Assembly (NCBI RefSeq): GCF_027887165.1
Contig: NC_077227.1
Span: forward strand, 535,977,793-536,041,792
Length of the DNA: 64,000 bases
Origin: Monodelphis domestica
Taxonomy: Eukaryota; Chordata; Mammalia; Didelphimorphia; Didelphidae
Direction of reading: 5' to 3'
Shown: positions 61,101 through 64,000 of the stretch, piece by piece
How positions within the stretch are numbered: the stretch's first letter is position 1
Layout of the letters: each line of letters opens with the position of its first letter
The notes under the pieces: generated by a model
What the model was told of the DNA's origin: nothing
What the model saw: only the letters and a program-made list of their open reading frames with translations
Databases searched by the model: none
Translations under genes and position numbers: made by a program

Positions 61101-62803
61101 AATCAGTTTTCAGAATACCAACTTCTTTTTCTACAATGTATGAATATTCACCATTCTACATTTGTTTTCCATTTAGGTGGTAGAACTGGTGAAGCTATTA
61201 TAGATGCTGCCCTTAGTTCTTTACGACAACTGGTAAAGGAACGCCTTGGTGGAAGAAGTGGTGGATATAGTTCTGTAAGACTTTCTATTTATTTTTGTTA
61301 ACTTGAAACAATGTTTTATTGATACTGTTTTGTTTTTATATCAGTCATTTCCAAGACAGCCTTCTTATTTCTTCCCTCACTAAATCAATTCCTCATTCCT
61401 TGTTAGCTTTCCCTTATATCCCCACCCCCCCGCAAAAAAAATCCTACTAATTAAATGGACATTTGCATGAATAATTTTCTACCTCTTCTTTTGTTAATAC
61501 TACACTTTACAAATTAAGCAGTACTACAAATTAACAATATTCTATACCCATAGCCTCCCAATTCTCTATCAGAAGGTGGGGATGTATTTCCTCACCTCCC
61601 TAGTCCAAGATCAGTCAGAATAATTACATAGTGTTGAGGGTGCCAAGTTTTAGTTTTTTTTTTTTAATATAGATTATTTGTTAGTCATTTTGCTTAATTT
61701 TTCTATTCACTTCATACAGGTCTTCCGTGTTTCTTTAAATTCCTCATTCCTCACTTCTTATGGTGAAATTATATTTCACTGCATTCAAATATCACAGTTC
61801 ATCTAACCATTTTTCATCTAATCATAAATGGATATCTATTTTAAACTTTGTTTAAACTCTTCATTCCAAGAAAGTGAGAATATTGAAGCTTCAGCTTCTA
61901 GAGCATATGGAAGGATATGTGTGTATATGCAATTCTTTAAAAAGAGTATATGTGCAGTCATATTATTCCATTAAGTGTCTAATACACTGGAAAAACTGTT
62001 GGTTTTATTCATTTCACACTTGAATTGTAAAAATAAAACACTTTAAAGAAGTGTGTAATCATTTCTTAAATTTACATAAGAAATTATTATATTTGTTGCC
62101 CTAAATCTTATTCCCAAGTTATAATAACCAAGGTTTGGATGTATTTTGATTTACAGAGTCGAAATGAAGGTTCAGGCAAGAAGGATGTGATTGAACTAAC
62201 AGACGACACTTTTGATAAAAATGTACTTGACAGTGATGATGTTTGGTTGGTGGAGTTTTATGCTCCTTGGTGTGGGCATTGCAAAAAGTAAGTTGGACAA
62301 TTAGTTTTTACCCTCTTTTTGTTTCATGCTTATTTTAATCTACTCTTCTAGCTGAAGTCTAAAGCTTCTTACTCAAATAAATTTAGAACTATTTTGACAA
62401 AGAACTTAGTCTGTCATTAGACTTTCAAACATCTGGGGTTTATTATAGGGAGTGGTGTGTGTAGCACATAGGTATAGAATGTAGAACCTGAAGGAAAAGG
62501 AATGCATTTTTCATTTTGTGTGTCTCCTGTTTTCTTTCAGGGACCTTAGAGAATGGGGGAAGGGGGGTAGCTAAAAAGAGTCATTTCCAAGGTCTGCCTC
62601 ATCTGAATTGTATTTAAAGACAGCACAAGAGTAAATATTGCTAATCACTGAGAGTGACATGTAATCTAAAGCTATTTTATTCCTATAGCTTAGAACCTGA
62701 ATGGGCAGCTGCAGCCACAGAAGTAAAGGAGCAGACAAAAGGAAAAGTGAAGCTAGCTGCTGTAGATGCTACAGTAAATCAGGCATTGACTAGCCGATAT
62801 GGG
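46142..62803 (+). CDS. PDIA6: PDIA6, protein disulfide isomerase A6 (exons 1-7; 3' part beyond window)
   Basis: PDIA6 (P5, ERp5) is an ER-lumen thiol oxidoreductase that forms and rearranges disulfides in secretory proteins and works with BiP and the IRE1/PERK stress sensors. Joined exons 46142-46160, 53431-53572, 55697-55754, 58098-58224, 61177-61274, 62157-62287 and 62689-62803 give 690 nt, or 230 codons in one open frame. Residues 1-19 ([19 protein letters not shown]) are a signal peptide. Thioredoxin domain a0 follows, with WCGHC at 54-58 and the cis-proline at 99 in GFPTIKIF. A Gly/Ser linker spans about 140-157. Domain a starts with KKDVIELTD and has WCGHC at 186-190. The remainder (rest of domain a, domain b, acidic tail and KDEL-type signal) should lie right of the window. 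The protein is near-identical to the human one in the overlap; the linker is about three residues shorter. Seven introns are visible, all GT-AG. Confidence 0.97.
47428..47575 (+). mobile_element. MIR/CORE-SINE relic
   Basis: Reads agccttagagattatagttc, aagaaactgagacccagaaa, gtgatttgcccagtgtcaca. Confidence 0.75.
48000..48255 (+). mobile_element. L1 3' UTR fragment
   Basis: Reads gtacaatgttctaggacaat, tgctatccacctccagagaa and tattttggggttttggtttt, followed by AATAAA-like sequence. Confidence 0.8.
48256..48700. other. No gene seen
   Basis: Unassigned AT-rich intron sequence; a 94-residue minus-strand frame here shows no known domain. Confidence 0.45.
48780..49680 (-). mobile_element. L1 LINE internal part, minus strand
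   Basis: Reversed internal L1, resembling 9617-10420: ataagagtgaggttcttgtg, ggtcttctcatcagaagtga, then attattcttgattgtaaact. A small SINE interrupts it. Confidence 0.65.
49245..49351 (+). mobile_element. 5'-truncated SINE with perfect 12-bp target duplication
   Basis: Only the second half of the SINE (ctggcctcaaatacttccta to ttaagggtttaaaagaaa), flanked by agaagtgattgg at 49233-49244 and 49352-49363, within the L1. Confidence 0.95.
49776..49976 (+). mobile_element. tRNA-headed SINE, plus strand
   Basis: Reads gggagcagctaggtggcaca, cctgggttcagatttggcct and gccttggaaccaatatataa to an A-rich tail. Confidence 0.92.
49977..50640. other. No gene seen
   Basis: About 660 bp of unassigned intron sequence. 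Confidence 0.45.
50641..52370 (+). mobile_element. L2-type (CR1-clade) LINE relic
   Basis: Wording typical of ancient L2-like sequence: tgtcctacatatttcccttt, aaaatctcccttatcatcca, tttccagacatattttatac, cagtccattgccacctcatg. Split by the dimeric SINE at 50836-51164. The orientation and exact family are uncertain. A 99-residue minus-strand frame at 51504-51803 is probably chance. Confidence 0.45.
50836..51164 (+). mobile_element. Dimeric tRNA-headed SINE with one shared target duplication
   Basis: A head-plus-partial-body unit (50836-50956) is followed without a gap by a full unit (50957-51164). Both carry the same unusual changes (ggcagctct; cagtgaata; aggtccagag / atgtccagag), so they arose from one another. 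The pair is flanked by aaaaaccttcagct (50822-50835) and aaaaatcttcagct (51165-51178), one difference in 14. Confidence 0.93.
52571..52830 (+). mobile_element. CORE-SINE (MIR-related), plus strand
   Basis: Reads gtctgtaaaatggggataag, ctacctcccagaattgttgt, aaagccttttgcaaacctta and ataatgctaactattgttat. Confidence 0.8.
52831..53430. other. No gene seen before exon 2
   Basis: Unassigned intron sequence with a weak MIR-like piece near 52960-53060. Confidence 0.5.
53431..53572 (+). CDS. PDIA6: PDIA6 coding exon 2
   Basis: Acceptor tttgttctag, donor gtaagt. Encodes the rest of the signal peptide and the start of domain a0, up to FYAPW; the tryptophan codon is split across the next junction. Confidence 0.98.
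53905..54050 (+). mobile_element. CORE-SINE/MIR relic in intron 2
   Basis: Reads cagtatagtagatagaaaac, gaaaatctggattaaaattc and ggcaaatcatttaacctctc. Confidence 0.65.
54051..55374. other. No gene seen in intron 2
   Basis: AT-rich. A minus-strand MIR-like piece lies near 54670-54790 (gtgggatttgaacagaaatc). Confidence 0.5.
55375..55510 (+). mobile_element. MIR relic in intron 2
   Basis: Reads agctctgctattcattaact, tcgggtctcagttttcttat and ggataagatgaggac. Confidence 0.6.
55697..55754 (+). CDS. PDIA6: PDIA6 coding exon 3 (first active site)
   Basis: Donor gtaagt. The acceptor is catgaag, an AAG instead of the usual CAG or TAG, with a good pyrimidine tract before it (ctctacctcccctcatcctc). Encodes [23 protein letters not shown] is the catalytic redox pair. 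Confidence 0.97.
55990..56560. mobile_element. L2-like LINE relic in intron 3
   Basis: Resembles the 50.6-52.4 kb element in wording: attcaaggcctgacttggtg, tttatttcatactactccct, ttcttgatccttccctcaag. Strongly decayed. Confidence 0.4.
57035..57335 (+). mobile_element. RTE-tailed SINE in intron 3
   Basis: Reads ttttgttccaatagccatga, gaagcaggccttattactta, tatgctcaagtcaaaagata and ends gtatgaaggacaaccaccac, the same end as the RTE-like LINE at 43416. A decayed MIR-like piece lies upstream near 56600-56670. Confidence 0.75.
57700..57873 (-). mobile_element. tRNA-headed SINE, minus strand, decayed
   Basis: Reads gtacataccttctgtattag, tatcagttccaaggcagaag, aagtgtcacacagctaggaa and a shortened head. 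Confidence 0.88.
58098..58224 (+). CDS. PDIA6: PDIA6 coding exon 4
   Basis: Acceptor ttcaacag, donor gtaaga. Encodes [20 protein letters not shown], then [23 protein letters not shown]; holds the cis-proline loop (FPT) that contacts substrates. Confidence 0.98.
58822..58945 (+). mobile_element. L1 fragment in intron 4
   Basis: Reads atgaaataagcagaaccagg and agcaatacaataatgcagga; a decayed L1 3' piece. Confidence 0.7.
58990..59740 (-). mobile_element. L1 3' end, minus strand, split by a SINE
   Basis: Reversed 3' UTR (58990-59146: ctgggttatacatgtattat; gtaagtgagtaatcttataa), then a SINE, then reversed 3' UTR and ORF2 end (59361-59740: ctgcttgtttcactctgcat; caaccattccccaattgatg). A minus-strand frame at 59486-59698 is an ORF2 tail remnant ([20 protein letters not shown]). 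Confidence 0.8.
59147..59360 (+). mobile_element. tRNA-headed SINE, plus strand, inside the L1
   Basis: A full copy from ggggggtagctgggtagctc to gtaagggtttagaaaaaaa. Both flanks show ccagaacc- or cagaaccc-type sequence, probably the target duplication. Confidence 0.95.
59741..60068 (+). mobile_element. L1 3' UTR, plus strand, abutting the minus copy
   Basis: Starts caggacaattctgagg and ends ttttaaaaataaag: ctatccacctccagaaatag, gtttgggttttataagatta, gaaatgttttgcatgataat. It meets the minus-strand L1 head to head. Confidence 0.85.
60070..60668. other. No gene seen in intron 4
   Basis: AT-rich, with a short MIR-like piece near 60400-60445 (catagaatttaaagctggaa). Confidence 0.5.
60669..60876 (-). 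mobile_element. tRNA-headed SINE, minus strand
   Basis: Reads ttttaaacccttaaccttcc, gtgacttgaccagggccaca and gagccatctagctgcccccc. Confidence 0.95.
60877..61176. other. No gene seen before exon 5
   Basis: Unassigned AT-rich intron sequence. Confidence 0.5.
61177..61274 (+). CDS. PDIA6: PDIA6 coding exon 5
   Basis: Acceptor ccatttag, donor gtaaga. Encodes the last helix of domain a0 ([20 protein letters not shown]) and the Gly/Ser-rich linker ([12 protein letters not shown]). Confidence 0.98.
61275..62156 (+). other. PDIA6: PDIA6 intron 5
   Basis: No gene. Part of it (61660-61860) resembles a decayed minus-strand L1 3' region (tttctattcacttcatacag; tgcattcaaatatcacagtt). Confidence 0.5.
62157..62287 (+). 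CDS. PDIA6: PDIA6 coding exon 6 (second active site)
   Basis: Acceptor gatttacag, donor gtaagt. Encodes [20 protein letters not shown] to [15 protein letters not shown], the start of domain a with the second CGHC. Confidence 0.98.
62288..62688 (+). other. PDIA6: PDIA6 intron 6
   Basis: About 400 bp; no repeat recognised. Confidence 0.85.
62689..62803 (+). CDS. PDIA6: PDIA6 coding exon 7 (last one in window)
   Basis: Acceptor cctatag, donor gtgagt. Encodes [20 protein letters not shown] to QALTSRYG; ends in phase 0. The next exon, expected to start with an [11 protein letters not shown] segment, was not found before 64000. Confidence 0.97.
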
Positions 62804-64000
62804 GTGAGTATTTTTTAAGTTTTAAGTCTGATTATAGAACCATTAAGTTTTAAGAATTAGAGGTCCTTAGGAACCATCTGGTCCAAACCCTTCATTTTAA
62901 GGTTGAAGAACCTGAAACCCAGAGACTCAATGATATTCACAGCTAATAAGATCTGGTACTTGAATCCAAGTCTTCTGTCTCTTAAATAGTACTATTTTTC
63001 ACTATTCTTCCTTCCAATTTTACTTTTTATGTAACATTTGCCAATGAAAGATGGAAAAATATTTACAGAGGTTTTTATGTTTTTAAATAAATCTTGACAA
63101 CTTGCTTTTAACATCAGCTATATTTCCTACTGTAAAAGAACATGAGGAAGACCCTTCAGCAAATTGGGTTAAGACCCTATGTCTAATTTGTGAAGAAGTG
63201 AGAACAGTTGCCTTAATGGGTATTATTGGAGGAGATATTCACGTGGATAAAATCACAGAGTCATTGATATAACCTGACCCACAAGGAGCTGGGGTTTTGC
63301 TAAATTAGGAATCAAAACTGAAAATTCAGCAGTTAAAATAGGTTAATTAGCTATGCAAGATAATGTAGCAGCTAAGGTTTCTACCATAATCCTTTATGGT
63401 AACTATTCAAGGTTTGATACACGCAGTCGCATTTTTGGAATGTTCTTCATTCCTCTCTCCCCCCCCCCCCCCCCTTCCCCCTTAGCATTACTCCTAGCCA
63501 ATTCAGAAGTCTTCTAATTAAATAGCATCATTGTGGTGCCTTATTCATGTTATCTCCTTCCCATTGTGGAAAAGGAAACAAAGACTTATGGATCATAGAA
63601 TTTTAGAAGTGGAAGGAATCTTAGAGATCATCTAATAATATAACTTCTTTGTTGTATAGATTAAAATGACCCATACAGTTCAAATGACTCCACCAAAATT
63701 ATATAAGGCTTTTGTCTGTCACCTCAAATTAAAATTATTTCATTCCACAAACAGTATTCCCAGATTTCACAAATGACATCCATTTCCTTTACAGGACATT
63801 AACTGAAAATTTGGTTTGAAATATGCTAGGGCTTCATGGGTCACTACCTAAATCTGCCCATTGCAGAGTGTAGAGAAGGATAGAGAGAAGTACCAAACTT
63901 CTGGGGAAATGGCAAGCTTTTCCCTAACCTACCTCTAGCAAAACCCAAAAGCAAACTGAACAATGACAAAAATTAAAAATTCAAATGCAAAACTACAGTG
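62804..64000 (+). other. PDIA6: PDIA6 intron 7 (runs off the window)
   Basis: Holds a MIR relic (62860-63000: ccatctggtccaaacccttc; agaacctgaaacccagagac), a second at about 63590-63730 (ttagaagtggaaggaatctt), and a 16-base C run near 63459-63474. The block 63120-63440 is unassigned. Confidence 0.6.

Noticed and set aside
63120-63440. Possible extra exon or retrocopy in intron 7
   Set aside because: A short readable stretch exists but it does not match PDIA6 or any protein I recognise, and stops follow quickly.

Overview
The window is vertebrate nuclear DNA, almost certainly from a marsupial. This rests on the dense set of tRNA-headed SINEs of a marsupial type (about 25 copies, many with clear target-site duplications), L1 3' ends of the marsupial kind, an RTE-like LINE with short RTE-tailed SINEs, and abundant CORE-SINE/MIR and L2/L3 relics. 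The species cannot be settled by reading alone; an opossum-like marsupial fits. There are no bacterial features, CRISPR arrays or operons.

Layout. Positions 1-5161 hold most of a broken minus-strand gammaretrovirus-like (ERV1) provirus that landed inside a SINE. From 5162 to about 45700 lies a gene-poor flank built of nested repeats: opposed L1 fragments (5.3-11.4 kb), solo LTRs (11.8, 18.1, 25.3, 27.3, 28.5, 32.9 and 40.7 kb), a Tigger DNA transposon inside an L3/CR1 LINE (15.3-16.7 kb), a long minus-strand L1 with a young L1 and SINEs inside it (18.6-22.6 kb), an intronless pseudogene of TTF1 (24.0-25.7 kb) split by a solo LTR, a second degraded ERV interior (31.2-32.5 kb) and a long RTE-like LINE (39.3-43.4 kb).

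The one active host gene is PDIA6 (protein disulfide isomerase A6), on the plus strand. A CpG-rich promoter (about 45.7-46.1 kb) carries GC boxes, CCAAT boxes and a perfect ER-stress response element (CCAAT-N9-CCACG). Seven coding exons (46142-62803) encode residues 1-230: the signal peptide, the first thioredoxin domain with CGHC, and the start of the second with CGHC. All splice junctions keep the reading frame. The rest of the gene lies beyond the right edge. The introns hold ordinary repeats.

The most informative points are the ERSE, which links the gene to the unfolded protein response; the TTF1 pseudogene, which does not look previously obvious from repeat content; and several insertion nests whose order can be read from target-site duplications. 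I found no new multi-gene system.
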